Origin: Spirochaetaceae bacterium
GTDB taxonomy: Bacteria > Spirochaetota > Spirochaetia > SZUA-6 > Fen-1364
Assembly: GCA_003141795.1 (NCBI GenBank)
Contig: PLNO01000104.1
Location: forward strand, 1-20,048
Reading direction: 5' to 3'
Length of the DNA: 20,048 bases
Positions 7,390 to 15,504 of the stretch are shown here, piece after piece; position 1 is the stretch's first letter; each line of letters starts with the position of its first letter. The notes beneath the pieces are model-generated. The model made no database searches. It saw only the letters and a list, made by a program, of their open reading frames with translations, and was not told where the DNA came from. The position numbers and the translations under genes were made by a program.

Positions 7390-9150
7390 GTGGAGATCCA
7401 GGGTATCATCAGTCGCGTTTCGGGCCCGACAGTGATAGCGCGTTCCATGAGCGGCGCGCGGATGGCGGAGGTGGTCCGCGTGGGACACGCCGGCCTCATG
7501 GGGGAGATCATCCGCCTCGACGGGGATACGGCCTTCATCCAGGCCTACGAGGACACATCCGGCATCTGCGTCGGCGAGCCCGTGACACGCTCGGGAGGGG
7601 CCCTGCTGGTCACCCTCGGCCCCGGCCTCCTGGGCAGCGTTTTTGACGGCGTGCAACGCCCCCTGAGACTTCTGGAGAAGGAAAGCGGGGCCTTCATCCG
7701 CCGGGGATTGTCCGTTCCGGCGCTTTCCGTTGAGAAGCGGTGGAGGTTCGAGCCGTCGGTGACGCAGGGCGCGCGCGTTGCGGCGGGGGACAGCATCGGC
7801 ACGGTGCGGGAGACGGATTCCTTTCTCCACACGATCATGGTCCCGCCGGAAATCGCAGGCGTCATCGTCTCCATCGACCCGGGGGACTTCACCATCGACG
7901 ATCCCGTCGCGCGCCTCGATACGGGCGCTGAAATCACCCTCTGCCAGCGGTGGCCTGCAAAGGTCCCGCGGCCCGTACGGAAAAAGCTCGTCTCCAACGA
8001 GCCATTCGTGACGGGGCAGCGCGTACTGGATTGCCTCTTTCCCATCGCAGCGGGCGGCGCGGCATGCCTGCCCGGCGGATTCGGGACGGGCAAGACCGTA
8101 CTGGAGCAATCCCTGGCGAAGTATTCGACGGCTGACGTGATCGTCTACGTGGGCTGCGGCGAGCGGGGAAACGAGATGACCGACGTTCTGACCGAGTTCC
8201 CCCTCCTCATCGATCCACGCACCGGCGGACCGCTCATGAACCGGACCGTGCTCGTGGTGAACACGTCGAACATGCCCGTAGCCGCCCGTGAAGCCTCCAT
8301 CTTCGTCGGAGTGACGATAGCGGAATACTTTCGCGACATGGGATGCGCCGTGGCAGTCATGGTGGATTCCTCCTCCCGCTGGGCTGAGGCGCTGCGGGAG
8401 ATCTCATCGCGCCTGGAAGAGATGCCGGGCGAAGAGGGCTACCCCACGTACCTCCCCTCGCGCCTTGCCTCCTTTTACGAGCGGGCGGGTGCCGCGGAAT
8501 GCCTGGGCGGCCGTCGGGGATCGGTCACGATCGTGGGAGCCGTTTCGCCCCCGGGCGGGGATTTCTCCGAGCCTGTCACGCAGAGCACGATGCGCGTGGC
8601 AGGAGCGCTCTGGGCGCTGGACTATCCCCTGGCGCACAGCCGCCACTACCCTGCGATCAACTGGAACCGGAGCTATTCCCTCTTCGTGGACAGGCTCGGT
8701 CCGTGGTTCCGTGAGCACGTCGGTGAGTCCTGGATGCGGCAGCGCACGCGCCTGATGGAGCTGCTGGAGAAGGAGGCAGAGCTGCAGGAGGTGGTTCAGC
8801 TCGTGGGTCCCGACTCCCTGCAGGAGAGCGACCGACTCACGCTTGAAGTGAGCAGGATGCTGCGCGACGGGTTCCTTCAGCAGAACGCCACATCGGAGAC
8901 GGACGCCTCCTGCCCCCTCTCCAAGCAGTACGACATGCTCGCCCTGCTCCTGGAGTTCAATGATCTCGCGTGTGCCGCTTTGGCGCGGAAGGTGCCCCTT
9001 GCCCGGGTCTACACGGTTCCCGAACGGGAGGAGCTGGCCCGGCTGCGGGAAATCTCCGCCGCGGATTTCCCGGCCCGTGCGGGGGTGATCGCGGAGCATA
9101 TGCGCGCCTCATTCAAGGCGCTCAACGCGGAGGGTGCGCCTCATGAGTGA
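7390..9150 (+). CDS. atpA: V-type ATPase catalytic subunit A
   Basis: This 586-residue catalytic subunit hydrolyses or makes ATP in the A3B3 head. It has an N-terminal beta-barrel ([17 protein letters not shown]) and the A-subunit bulge region (about 110-200). The P-loop GGFGTGKT lies at 229-236, with K235 and T236. GERGNE at 257-262 carries the catalytic glutamate. The Walker B region is [18 protein letters not shown] with D326, and the hallmark [12 protein letters not shown] follows. All key residues are intact, so the enzyme should be active. The GTG at 7390 is selected because GGAGGG lies 6 nt upstream. The gene follows atpF by 26 bp and overlaps atpB by 8 bp. Length is normal for the family. 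Confidence 0.97.
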   Translation: MEIQGIISRVSGPTVIARSMSGARMAEVVRVGHAGLMGEIIRLDGDTAFIQAYEDTSGICVGEPVTRSGGALLVTLGPGLLGSVFDGVQRPLRLLEKESGAFIRRGLSVPALSVEKRWRFEPSVTQGARVAAGDSIGTVRETDSFLHTIMVPPEIAGVIVSIDPGDFTIDDPVARLDTGAEITLCQRWPAKVPRPVRKKLVSNEPFVTGQRVLDCLFPIAAGGAACLPGGFGTGKTVLEQSLAKYSTADVIVYVGCGERGNEMTDVLTEFPLLIDPRTGGPLMNRTVLVVNTSNMPVAAREASIFVGVTIAEYFRDMGCAVAVMVDSSSRWAEALREISSRLEEMPGEEGYPTYLPSRLASFYERAGAAECLGGRRGSVTIVGAVSPPGGDFSEPVTQSTMRVAGALWALDYPLAHSRHYPAINWNRSYSLFVDRLGPWFREHVGESWMRQRTRLMELLEKEAELQEVVQLVGPDSLQESDRLTLEVSRMLRDGFLQQNATSETDASCPLSKQYDMLALLLEFNDLACAALARKVPLARVYTVPEREELARLREISAADFPARAGVIAEHMRASFKALNAEGAPHE

Positions 9151-10591
9151 ATCCCTTCCCCTCTCCCGCGAGTACCAGGGGCTGCGCACCATCTCCGGTC
9201 CCCTGCTGTTCGTGCGGAGCGCCACCGACCTCCCCTATGCCGGAACGGTCTCCATCACGGCCCCCGGCATGGCGCCGAAATCGGGCCAGGTCATCGAGGT
9301 GTCCGACGAGGTCACCGTCGTACAGGTGTTCGAGGAAACAATGGGCCTCGACGTGACGCGCACCTCCATTACCTTGGTGGATCGCGAGGCGCGTCTGGCC
9401 GTCTCCGAGGACCTCGTCGGGAGGATCCTCGACGGATCGGGGAGACCGCGTGACGATCTGCCGCGCGTTGTGGCCGATGCGCTGCTGCCCGTATCGGGGA
9501 TTCCCATCAACCCGATCTCCCGTGAGAAGCCACGGTCCTACATCCACACCGGTGTGTCAGCGATCGACGGGTTCAACACCCTGGTGCGGGGGCAGAAGCT
9601 GCCCATTTTTTCCGGGGCGGGATTGCCCGGTAATGAGATCGCAGCCCAGGTGCTGCGCCAGTCCCGGGTCACGGGCTCGAATGAGAGCTTCGTCATCGTT
9701 TTTGCCGCCATCGGAATCACGCAACGGGAGGCCGCGTATTTCCTCTCGGAGTTCGAGCGCACCGGGGCGCGCAGCAGGACGGTGACCTTCCTCAACCTCG
9801 CCGATGATCCCACCATCGAACGCCTCCTCACGCCCCGCTGCGCGCTCACTGCCGCCGAGTACCTGGCCTTCACTCTGGGCTACGAGGTGCTCGTGCTCAT
9901 GACGGATATGACCAGCTACTGCGAGGCACTGCGGGAGATCGGCACCGCGCGGGAGGAAATCCCCGGCCGTCGGGGCTACCCCGGCTACATGTACACCGAC
10001 CTCGCTTCCCTCTTCGAGCGGGCGGGCAGGATCAAGGACCGCAAGGGCTCGGTGACGCTCCTCCCCATCCTCACCATGCCGGATGACGACATCACGCATC
10101 CCATTCCCGACCTCACCGGCTACATCACCGAGGGCCAGATCGTGCTCTCCCGCCAGTTGCACCGACGGGGGGTCTTTCCCCCCATCGACGTCCTGCGCTC
10201 CCTGTCGCGCCTGATGAATAACGGCATCGGCAAGGACCGCACGCGTGATGACCACCGGGACCTTGCCAACCAGCTCTACGCAAGCTACGCCAAAGGTCAG
10301 GATACGCGAAGGCTCGTGGCCATCATCGGCGAGGAGGCCCTGGGAGATCTCGACAGGAAATACCTGCGGTTCGCGGAAGATTTCGAGCGCACCCTCATCC
10401 ACCAGGGCGGCGATGAGAGGTCGATGGAGGAGACACTCGACCGGGGGTGGCGTGTATTGGAAGCGCTTCCCGACACCGAGTACCGTCGGATCGGCAGGGA
10501 TCTCATCGAGCGGTATCACCGGACAACGGGCGCGTCCGCCGGCGTCGCGGCTGCCTCCGCGGGCGGACAGGGCCACCGTGGAGCAGATTAG
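9143..10591 (+). CDS. atpB: V-type ATPase regulatory subunit B
   Basis: This is the 482-residue non-catalytic partner of subunit A. In place of a Walker P-loop it has [13 protein letters not shown] at 157-169, the normal degenerate form in B subunits. [21 protein letters not shown] (about 276-296) supplies the conserved region at the A/B interface that contributes the arginine finger. The C-terminus is [20 protein letters not shown], also typical. The ATG at 9143 is used because GGAGGG lies 8 nt upstream; a GTG at 9134 is less likely because it is too close to that site. It overlaps atpA by 8 bp and atpD by 14 bp, so the three are tightly coupled. Confidence 0.97.
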   Translation: MSESLPLSREYQGLRTISGPLLFVRSATDLPYAGTVSITAPGMAPKSGQVIEVSDEVTVVQVFEETMGLDVTRTSITLVDREARLAVSEDLVGRILDGSGRPRDDLPRVVADALLPVSGIPINPISREKPRSYIHTGVSAIDGFNTLVRGQKLPIFSGAGLPGNEIAAQVLRQSRVTGSNESFVIVFAAIGITQREAAYFLSEFERTGARSRTVTFLNLADDPTIERLLTPRCALTAAEYLAFTLGYEVLVLMTDMTSYCEALREIGTAREEIPGRRGYPGYMYTDLASLFERAGRIKDRKGSVTLLPILTMPDDDITHPIPDLTGYITEGQIVLSRQLHRRGVFPPIDVLRSLSRLMNNGIGKDRTRDDHRDLANQLYASYAKGQDTRRLVAIIGEEALGDLDRKYLRFAEDFERTLIHQGGDERSMEETLDRGWRVLEALPDTEYRRIGRDLIERYHRTTGASAGVAAASAGGQGHRGAD

Positions 10592-11198
10592 CCCGACACG
10601 GTCGGAGCTCCTCACCCGCCGCGCGCAGATCCGCCTTGCCCGTCAGGGGGTGGAGCTCCTGCGCGGGAAGCGGGAGGCGCTGGTGCGGGAGTTCCTCTCC
10701 GAATTGCAGAAGTTCGTCGATACTCGCGAAGCTCTTCGCCGTCAGCTCGCGGATGCCAAGCAATCCCTCATGCTGGCCCTCGCCATCGACGGTCCCGAAG
10801 CCATGGCTTCGGCGGGGTTTGCCAGCCGAAGGCCGATTCGCCTGGAGACCACGGAGCGCAACATCTGGGGCACGAGGATCGTGGAAGCGGAGACCGACTT
10901 CATGCCGCGAGATCCGGATTCACGAGGGTTCTCCCCCATGGGTGCCAGCGCACGGATCGAGGAGACGGCGGACCGGTTCGAGACTACGCTGGAACTGATC
11001 CTGCGCGTGGCGCCGCTTGACCTCAAGCTGGGAAGGCTGGCTGAGGAGATCCGCCGGACCTCCCGGCGGGTGAACGCACTGGAGCAGCGCATGCTTCCCT
11101 CCCTCGAGGAGCAGGTGCGTTACATCCGCGGCGTTCTGGATCAACGGGAACGGGAAGACGTGCTTCGGTTGAAGCACCTGAAGAAGAGGCGCCTATGA
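10578..11198 (+). CDS. atpD: V-type ATPase subunit D (central rotor shaft)
   Basis: This 206-residue helical protein is the rotor shaft that turns inside the A3B3 head. The start [20 protein letters not shown] and LARQGVELLRGKREALVREF are the classical N-terminal helix of the family. The C-terminal helix (about 150-206) ends in a basic stretch, LRLKHLKKRRL. The start is a GTG inside the atpB gene, giving a 14-bp overlap with only a weak ribosome site; coupling with atpB is likely. The TGA stop falls in the first copy of the tandem repeat downstream. Length is normal. Confidence 0.93.
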   Translation: MEQISPTRSELLTRRAQIRLARQGVELLRGKREALVREFLSELQKFVDTREALRRQLADAKQSLMLALAIDGPEAMASAGFASRRPIRLETTERNIWGTRIVEAETDFMPRDPDSRGFSPMGASARIEETADRFETTLELILRVAPLDLKLGRLAEEIRRTSRRVNALEQRMLPSLEEQVRYIRGVLDQREREDVLRLKHLKKRRL

Positions 11199-11311
11199 AT
11201 GCCCCCACGGGGCGGCGATGAATGCCCCCACGGGGCGGCGGTGAATGCCCCCACGGGGCGGCGGTGAATGCCCCCACGGGGCCGGCGGTGAATGCCCCCA
11301 CGGGGCGGCGG
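11196..11311. repeat. five-copy tandem repeat (23/24 bp unit) between atpD and ptsN
   Basis: Five copies follow one another without spacers at 11196-11218, 11219-11241, 11242-11264, 11265-11288 and 11289-11311. Each begins TGAATG, continues GCCCCCACGGGGC and ends in GGCGG. Copy 1 ends in A rather than G, and copy 4 has one extra C (24 bp). Every unit holds a small hairpin, GCCCC-CAC-GGGGC. The TGA of copy 1 is the atpD stop codon, and the TGA of copy 5 lies directly in the ptsN frame. The array therefore appears to be an amplified stop/start junction. It fills almost the whole gap between the two genes. Confidence 0.95.
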
Positions 11312-11324
11312 AAAGGGGCTGGCG

Positions 11325-11789
11325 ATGCAGCTTTCGGAATTGATCCAGGAGGACGTGATCAAGGTCGGCCTGGAGGCCCGCGACAAGTGGGAGGCCATCG
11401 AGGAGCTCGTGGACACCCTCGTTGCCGCGCACGAGATCCGCCTCAATGACAGACCCGCGGTCATCGAGGCCGTGAACGTACGCGAGCGCTCCTTCAGCAC
11501 GGGGTTGAAATACGGGCTTGCCATTCCGCACGGCTCCGTGGACTGTGTGAAGGATCTCATCGCCGCCCTGGGCACCTCGGAGAAAGGGATACCCTTCGAA
11601 TCAGCGGATGGCGCGCCTGCGCGTCTCATCATCCTCCTGGCGATCCCGAAGGCGTCGTTCCAGCAGTACGTGCCGACACTCGCCGGCATCAGCGGCCTTG
11701 CCACCACGCCGATGGTTCGGGAAGCCATTCTCGCCGCGGCCTCCGCGAGCGAGATCACCGCCATTCTGCAGGGAACGAAGGAGATATAG
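11325..11789 (+). CDS. ptsN: PTS EIIA (fructose/nitrogen-type, PtsN-like) protein
   Basis: This is a 154-residue protein of the PTS_EIIA_2 family. The signature RERSFSTGLKYGLAIPHG (53-70) includes the phosphorylatable histidine H69. The rest (ARLIILLAIPKASFQQYVPTLAGIS) is also typical. PtsN proteins carry phosphate from EI/HPr homologues and usually act as regulators, for example of potassium transport and nitrogen or envelope responses. No other PTS component is in the window. The ATG at 11325 has AAGGGG about 6 nt upstream. An in-frame ATG in the last repeat copy (11292) would add 11 residues. It lies downstream of the ATPase operon and is probably at least partly co-transcribed with it. 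Confidence 0.9.
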   Translation: MQLSELIQEDVIKVGLEARDKWEAIEELVDTLVAAHEIRLNDRPAVIEAVNVRERSFSTGLKYGLAIPHGSVDCVKDLIAALGTSEKGIPFESADGAPARLIILLAIPKASFQQYVPTLAGISGLATTPMVREAILAAASASEITAILQGTKEI

Positions 11790-11877
11790 CGGAGAGAAGT
11801 CACTCCCTGCGATGTGACCAAAAAGTGATCTTTCCAGCACCCTTTCGTGAACCGGCCTCCGTACATTCTACTCGGGG

Positions 11878-11906
11878 TTGACGCCCCGGGCTCCGCCGTG
11901 TATGCG
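11878..11906 (+). promoter_or_regulatory. candidate promoter of the thioredoxin-like gene
   Basis: TTGACG (11878-11883) and TATGCG (11901-11906) are separated by 17 bp and lie about 30 bp upstream of the ATG, which itself has a strong AGGAGG. Between the ptsN stop and this site (11790-11877) I see only a weak 5-bp inverted repeat (GTCAC at 11799, GTGAC at 11814). There is no convincing terminator. Confidence 0.4.
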
Positions 11907-11937
11907 GCGGGCATACGGTATCGCAGGAGGCAACACA

Positions 11938-12459
11938 ATGAAACGATTGACCCTGGCAGCTCTCATCCTCGCCGGGATCGCCTTTGTGGCATCCGCGCAG
12001 AGCATGAGCGCAACCTCATCAAGCTCGAGTGGCAGTACCTCGGGAATGATGGCATCCGAGGACCCGAACTACGCGGCACTGAAGAAGGCGAACATGCTCG
12101 CGGATGTCGCGATGGGCATGCAGCTGCGCAATGCAATGAGCACCGGGATGAAGGTGAGCTTCAAAGACCTCATGGCGGCCGAGGCTCTCGCAGCAAAGAA
12201 CCCGACAGTGCTCTTCTTCGCCGCCGACTGGTGCCCGAGCTGTCAGGCGGACCTCAAGGACATCAACGCCAACGGGTCACGGCTCGGGAAAACGAACGTG
12301 GTCGTAGTGGACTACGATAAGAGCGCCGATCTGAAAGCCCGCTATGGAGTAACGATGCAGGACACCTACGTCCAGATCGGCGCGATGGGGGAAAAAATCG
12401 CGATCTGGAACGGGGGCGGCGTCGACGGCCTCCTCATGAACGTGAAGAAGCCGATGTAG
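11938..12459 (+). CDS. exported thioredoxin-like protein (WCPSC motif)
   Basis: This 173-residue protein has a signal peptide (MKRLTLAALILAGIAFVASA, cleavage near residue 20) with no lipobox. A Ser/Gly/Thr-rich linker follows (about 23-36), then a thioredoxin-fold domain (75-160). AADWCPSC carries the redox pair C99/C102. After it come VVVVDYDKSADLKARYGV and the QDTYVQIGAMGEKI strand pair. The residue before the beta strand, normally a cis-proline, is D142 in Q-D-T. It probably acts in the periplasm as a thiol-disulfide protein, but substrate and direction are unknown. The ATG has AGGAGG 7 nt upstream. The convergent neighbour is separated by a hairpin. Confidence 0.85.
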   Translation: MKRLTLAALILAGIAFVASAQSMSATSSSSSGSTSGMMASEDPNYAALKKANMLADVAMGMQLRNAMSTGMKVSFKDLMAAEALAAKNPTVLFFAADWCPSCQADLKDINANGSRLGKTNVVVVDYDKSADLKARYGVTMQDTYVQIGAMGEKIAIWNGGGVDGLLMNVKKPM

Positions 12460-12477
12460 GCGGCTTTGAACGCTCAG

Positions 12478-12511
12478 GACGGCGGGACAGTGTAGTGTCG
12501 CACCCGCCGTC
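12478..12511. terminator. hairpin between two convergent genes (possible bidirectional terminator)
   Basis: GACGGCGGG (12478-12486) and CCCGCCGTC (12503-12511) form a perfect 9-bp GC-rich stem with a 16-nt loop, exactly between two convergent stop codons. A T-run is lacking on both sides, so intrinsic termination is uncertain; it may instead protect RNA ends. Confidence 0.5.
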
Positions 12512-13027
12512 TCACTTCCCGTGGAAGCTGTACTCCACGGCCAGATCGAGCCCGAGCTGCGGCCCCTGCCAGGCGCCCAGGTCGTACCCGAACCGCGCGC
12601 CCCCGCCGATTCGAATCGCTATTCCGTGTCCCGAAGGCGAGCGGTACCCGAGCCCGACGCAGACACCGGGCATCCAGTAGGTGTATACGTCCTGCAGGGA
12701 GGGGATCGAATACACGTACTGCCCGAGAACGTCGAAGATGCACTGCACCAGACCGAACTGGATTTCGCACTGAAACTGGCTCTCAGGGGCCAGGAGATGG
12801 GCAACGCCGACGAGGGTGTAGGAGATCTGTGTCGGGGAAATGAGACAGATCCCTGCGGTCCCCCTCACCCCCAGCAGGTCGGAAAACTGGTATTCGGCGC
12901 CGGCTTTCAATCCAAGGTAGAGATCCAGCTCGGACTGAAAGCTCCACGGGTTCCAGGACCCCGCGAAAAGGGGGCCCGAGCCGAGGAGCGCGAACAGAAG
13001 AACCCAGACGATCAACAGCTTTTTCAT
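12512..13027 (-). CDS. small outer-membrane beta-barrel-like protein
   Basis: This 171-residue protein has a signal peptide (MKKLLIVWVLLFALLGSGPLFA, cleavage about residue 22). The body shows repeated amphipathic beta strands (for example ELDLYLGLKAGAEYQFSD, SYTLVGVAHLL, GVCVGLGYRS, GIAIRIGGGARFGYDLG). It ends in LDLAVEYSFHGK, with alternating hydrophobic residues close to the C-terminus as in many outer-membrane barrels. Four cysteines (61, 87, 96, 123) are present. No specific family is recognised and the role is unknown. The ATG at 13027 is preferred over an upstream in-frame start because it opens the signal peptide and has GGGAGG 4 nt upstream. It supports a diderm envelope. Confidence 0.7.
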   Translation of the reverse strand: MKKLLIVWVLLFALLGSGPLFAGSWNPWSFQSELDLYLGLKAGAEYQFSDLLGVRGTAGICLISPTQISYTLVGVAHLLAPESQFQCEIQFGLVQCIFDVLGQYVYSIPSLQDVYTYWMPGVCVGLGYRSPSGHGIAIRIGGGARFGYDLGAWQGPQLGLDLAVEYSFHGK

Positions 13028-13067
13028 TGTGCCTCCCACTTTTTCGATAGAACACCTGTTCGGCGAT

Positions 13068-13097
13068 AGTCTACAACGGAGGGAAGCCCGGCGGCAA
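13068..13097 (-). promoter_or_regulatory. weak candidate promoter of the beta-barrel gene
   Basis: On the minus strand TTGCCG (13092-13097) and TAGACT (13068-13073) are 18 bp apart and about 40 bp upstream of the ATG. Each box matches the consensus at four of six positions. The gap between the dehydrogenase stop and this gene is only about 78 bp, so read-through from the sugar operon is also possible. Confidence 0.25.
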
Positions 13098-13105
13098 GGC
13101 ATTGC

Positions 13106-13840
13106 TCACCAGGGCATCGGTTGTCCCCTCCAGTCGAGAAACGCGGGGCGCGGCCCGTCGAACGCTTCCCCGCCGCCGAGCGCCCGTTCCACCAGCGTCA
13201 GCACGGCGGCCGCTGATTCGACAGGGAGAAGCGGAGCCGCCACGTCGAGCGTTCCCCGCATCATCGTCCGCACCCATCCGGGGTGTACGACGAGCACCCT
13301 CCCCTTGTGCGGCCGCAGCCGGTTGTGCGTCAGAGCGGAGGCCATGTTCAGAGCGGCCTTGGACATGCAATAGGCATACCACGCGTCGCGGTCACAGGCG
13401 CCGATGCTGCCCGTGTCGGAGGAGATGTTCACGACGGTTCGGGTCGTCCCGGCAAGGAGGAGGGGGAAGAATGCGTTGGTGACGCGCAGGGGACCCAGTG
13501 CGTTCACGTTGTAGACCTCAAGTGCGCCCGAAAAATCGATCGCTCCCGGCATCGCGGTTTCGATGTCGCCGAGCATGCCGGCGACGTTCAAGACGAGGTC
13601 GACGTGGTCGGCGCGCTCTGCCACGAGAGACTCCGCGTGAGCAACGCTTTCATCGCTTCCCACGTCGATGGGGACGATCGCCAGTCGGGCACCGTGGACC
13701 CGCGAAAGCTCCGCCAGGCTGCCTTCTCCCGGCCTGTGGGCGCCTGCGAACACACGGCAGCCCTTTTCGAGGAGGCCCGCGGCGAGTGCAAGGCCGATGC
13801 CGCCGCCGGCACCTGTGACAAATATAGTCAGGTCTTTCAT
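13106..13840 (-). CDS. short-chain dehydrogenase/reductase (SDR)
   Basis: This 244-residue protein of the classical SDR family reads NAD(P)(H) through the Rossmann motif TGAGGGIG (9-16). NVAG (85-88) replaces the usual NNAG. The catalytic set is S140/S141 in NISSDTG and Y157-x3-K161 in YCMSK; HPGWV (186-190) follows the active site. It resembles the carbonyl-reductase/sniffer-type group. Substrate unknown; the position after a beta-xylosidase suggests a sugar- or aldehyde-related reaction, but this is inference only. The ATG at 13840 starts the family motif at the usual distance; a Shine-Dalgarno is not obvious. The gap to the GH43 gene is 55 bp. Confidence 0.9.
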   Translation of the reverse strand: MKDLTIFVTGAGGGIGLALAAGLLEKGCRVFAGAHRPGEGSLAELSRVHGARLAIVPIDVGSDESVAHAESLVAERADHVDLVLNVAGMLGDIETAMPGAIDFSGALEVYNVNALGPLRVTNAFFPLLLAGTTRTVVNISSDTGSIGACDRDAWYAYCMSKAALNMASALTHNRLRPHKGRVLVVHPGWVRTMMRGTLDVAAPLLPVESAAAVLTLVERALGGGEAFDGPRPAFLDWRGQPMPW

Positions 13841-13895
13841 CGCGCAGGAATGATACGCGAAACTCACCGACCGTGGAATACCAGTCGGCCCGGCC

Positions 13896-15476
13896 TCAGA
13901 CGTCCGTTTCCCTGTACTCCAGGAATTCGAAATCGGCGTGAAGGCCTCCGCCGCTGAGGTCCTGGCAGCACAGCGCGACGAACGATCCGGTGAAGCCGCA
14001 GGGTATCGCGTGCTCATCCGAGAGTATCGAAGCGTCCATCTCCCAGCCGATGCGCGACCAGCTCTCCCCATCCGGGGAGTAGCGGAAGCAGAGCCTCTCG
14101 TGATTCATGTCGAAACCGAGGAATATCCTGCTCCATCCGTCAACGGGGACTTCCTTTTCAACAGGGTAGGACACCACGCCCCTTTCACACCGCATGATGC
14201 CGAGGCACTTGGAGGCGTGGTCCGCCCGGCTGATGTAGAGGTAGTAGAATGCTTCCGTATTGTAGAAGGCCGCGAGTCCCGCCAGCTGCTGGAACGAATC
14301 CGGCTCGAACTCGACGCATGTCTCCGCGGAGATCCGAAACGAGGCGATACGGCGGGCCACCAGCGCCTGGCGGAAGCTCGAGAGGATGCTCTCCCCTCCC
14401 TTGAGCCTCAGAAATCCGGGCCGCTCGCTCAGGCTCATGAGGGATGAGTCGAGCGGGATACGCAGGGTGTTGTAACAGGATCGCAGGACAGGGGTCGTAA
14501 AGTCGTCCCGTGCGGGCTCCGGCCGCCACTCGTGGAGCGGAAGCGCCGGGGGAGTGAACGCGTCGTCGGGGGACTTTCCGCCGTTGGCAAGCCGTGGCCA
14601 GCCGTCGGGAGTCCACGTCACGGTTTGCAGGGAGGTCTCCCGCCCAAGTGTGGAACGCCCCTTCACTCTGGGACGCCGGCAGAGGTACGCGAGGATCCAT
14701 GTCCCGTCCTGCGCTTCCACGAGGCTGCCGTGCCCTGCGCTCTGCAGACGGAGAGCCGGATCGTGCGAAGAGGTGAGCAGCGGGTTCCCCGGCATCACTT
14801 CGTAGGGCCCGGTCAGCTTCTCGGATCTCGCCACCGTCACGGCATGCGTCGTGAAGGTTCCGCCCTCCGCGGTAAGCAGGTAGTAGAAGCCACCGCGCCG
14901 GTACAGATGGGGCCCTTCCACGAGACCGAGCTTCGTCCCCTGGAAGATCACCGATCGCTCTCCGATCAGCCCCCCCTTCTCCGAGCAGAACTCCTGGAGC
15001 AGGATGCCTGCGAAACCGCTCTGCGCGGGGCGATAGTCCCAGAGCACGTTCACGAGCCACGACCTTCCGTCGGTGTCATGGAAGAGGGAGGCGTCGAAGC
15101 CGGAGCTGTTGAGGTGGATCGGATCCGACCACGGGCCCTCGATTGCTGGTGCCGTCGTGAGATAGTTGTGGCAGTCCTTCGTGGTCCCCGCCCAACGCTT
15201 CATGTCGGTATACACGAGATGGAAGAGGCCTTTGCGCCAGCTCAGGCAGGGCGCCCACACGCCCCCCGAGTTGGGGTCGCCTCGCATGTCCAGCAGCCCC
15301 AAGCGATCCAGGGGCCGCGAGAGGAGCCTCCAGTGCACGAGATCGCGCGAGTGATGGATGCAGACCCCCGGGAACCATTCGAAGGTGGACGTGGCGATAT
15401 AGTAGTCGTCACCCACGCGCAGAAAGGAAGGGTCGGGGTGGAAGCCGCGCAGGACGGGGTTGCTGATGACGTTCAT
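13896..15476 (-). CDS. xynB: GH43 beta-xylosidase-like glycoside hydrolase
   Basis: This 526-residue protein of glycoside hydrolase family 43 would release xylose (perhaps arabinose) from short oligomers. The N-terminal five-bladed propeller carries D15 in GFHPDPS (base), D128 in GFDAS and E187 in LVEGPH (acid). The spacing matches the D15/D128/E187 triad known for Geobacillus XynB3. The C-terminal half (about 330-526) is a beta-sandwich, as in the XynB-type enzymes. No signal peptide is present, so it acts in the cytoplasm on imported oligosaccharides. The ATG at 15476 is used because AGGAG lies 7 nt upstream; an ATG six codons earlier lacks this. It follows the permease by 28 bp. Exact substrate is inferred. 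Confidence 0.94.
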   Translation of the reverse strand: MNVISNPVLRGFHPDPSFLRVGDDYYIATSTFEWFPGVCIHHSRDLVHWRLLSRPLDRLGLLDMRGDPNSGGVWAPCLSWRKGLFHLVYTDMKRWAGTTKDCHNYLTTAPAIEGPWSDPIHLNSSGFDASLFHDTDGRSWLVNVLWDYRPAQSGFAGILLQEFCSEKGGLIGERSVIFQGTKLGLVEGPHLYRRGGFYYLLTAEGGTFTTHAVTVARSEKLTGPYEVMPGNPLLTSSHDPALRLQSAGHGSLVEAQDGTWILAYLCRRPRVKGRSTLGRETSLQTVTWTPDGWPRLANGGKSPDDAFTPPALPLHEWRPEPARDDFTTPVLRSCYNTLRIPLDSSLMSLSERPGFLRLKGGESILSSFRQALVARRIASFRISAETCVEFEPDSFQQLAGLAAFYNTEAFYYLYISRADHASKCLGIMRCERGVVSYPVEKEVPVDGWSRIFLGFDMNHERLCFRYSPDGESWSRIGWEMDASILSDEHAIPCGFTGSFVALCCQDLSGGGLHADFEFLEYRETDV

Positions 15477-15504
15477 TGTGTCGCTCCTGGGCAAAGATGC
15501 GCAC

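Noticed and set aside
11196..11311. CRISPR array
   Set aside because: The units adjoin directly without variable spacers, and no cas gene is nearby.
11222..11449. Small repeat-encoded proteins on either strand of the tandem array
   Set aside because: The reading frames merely translate the repeat in several phases and run into ptsN in the wrong frame.
11790..11877. Terminator after ptsN
   Set aside because: Only a 5-bp inverted repeat without a T-run is visible.
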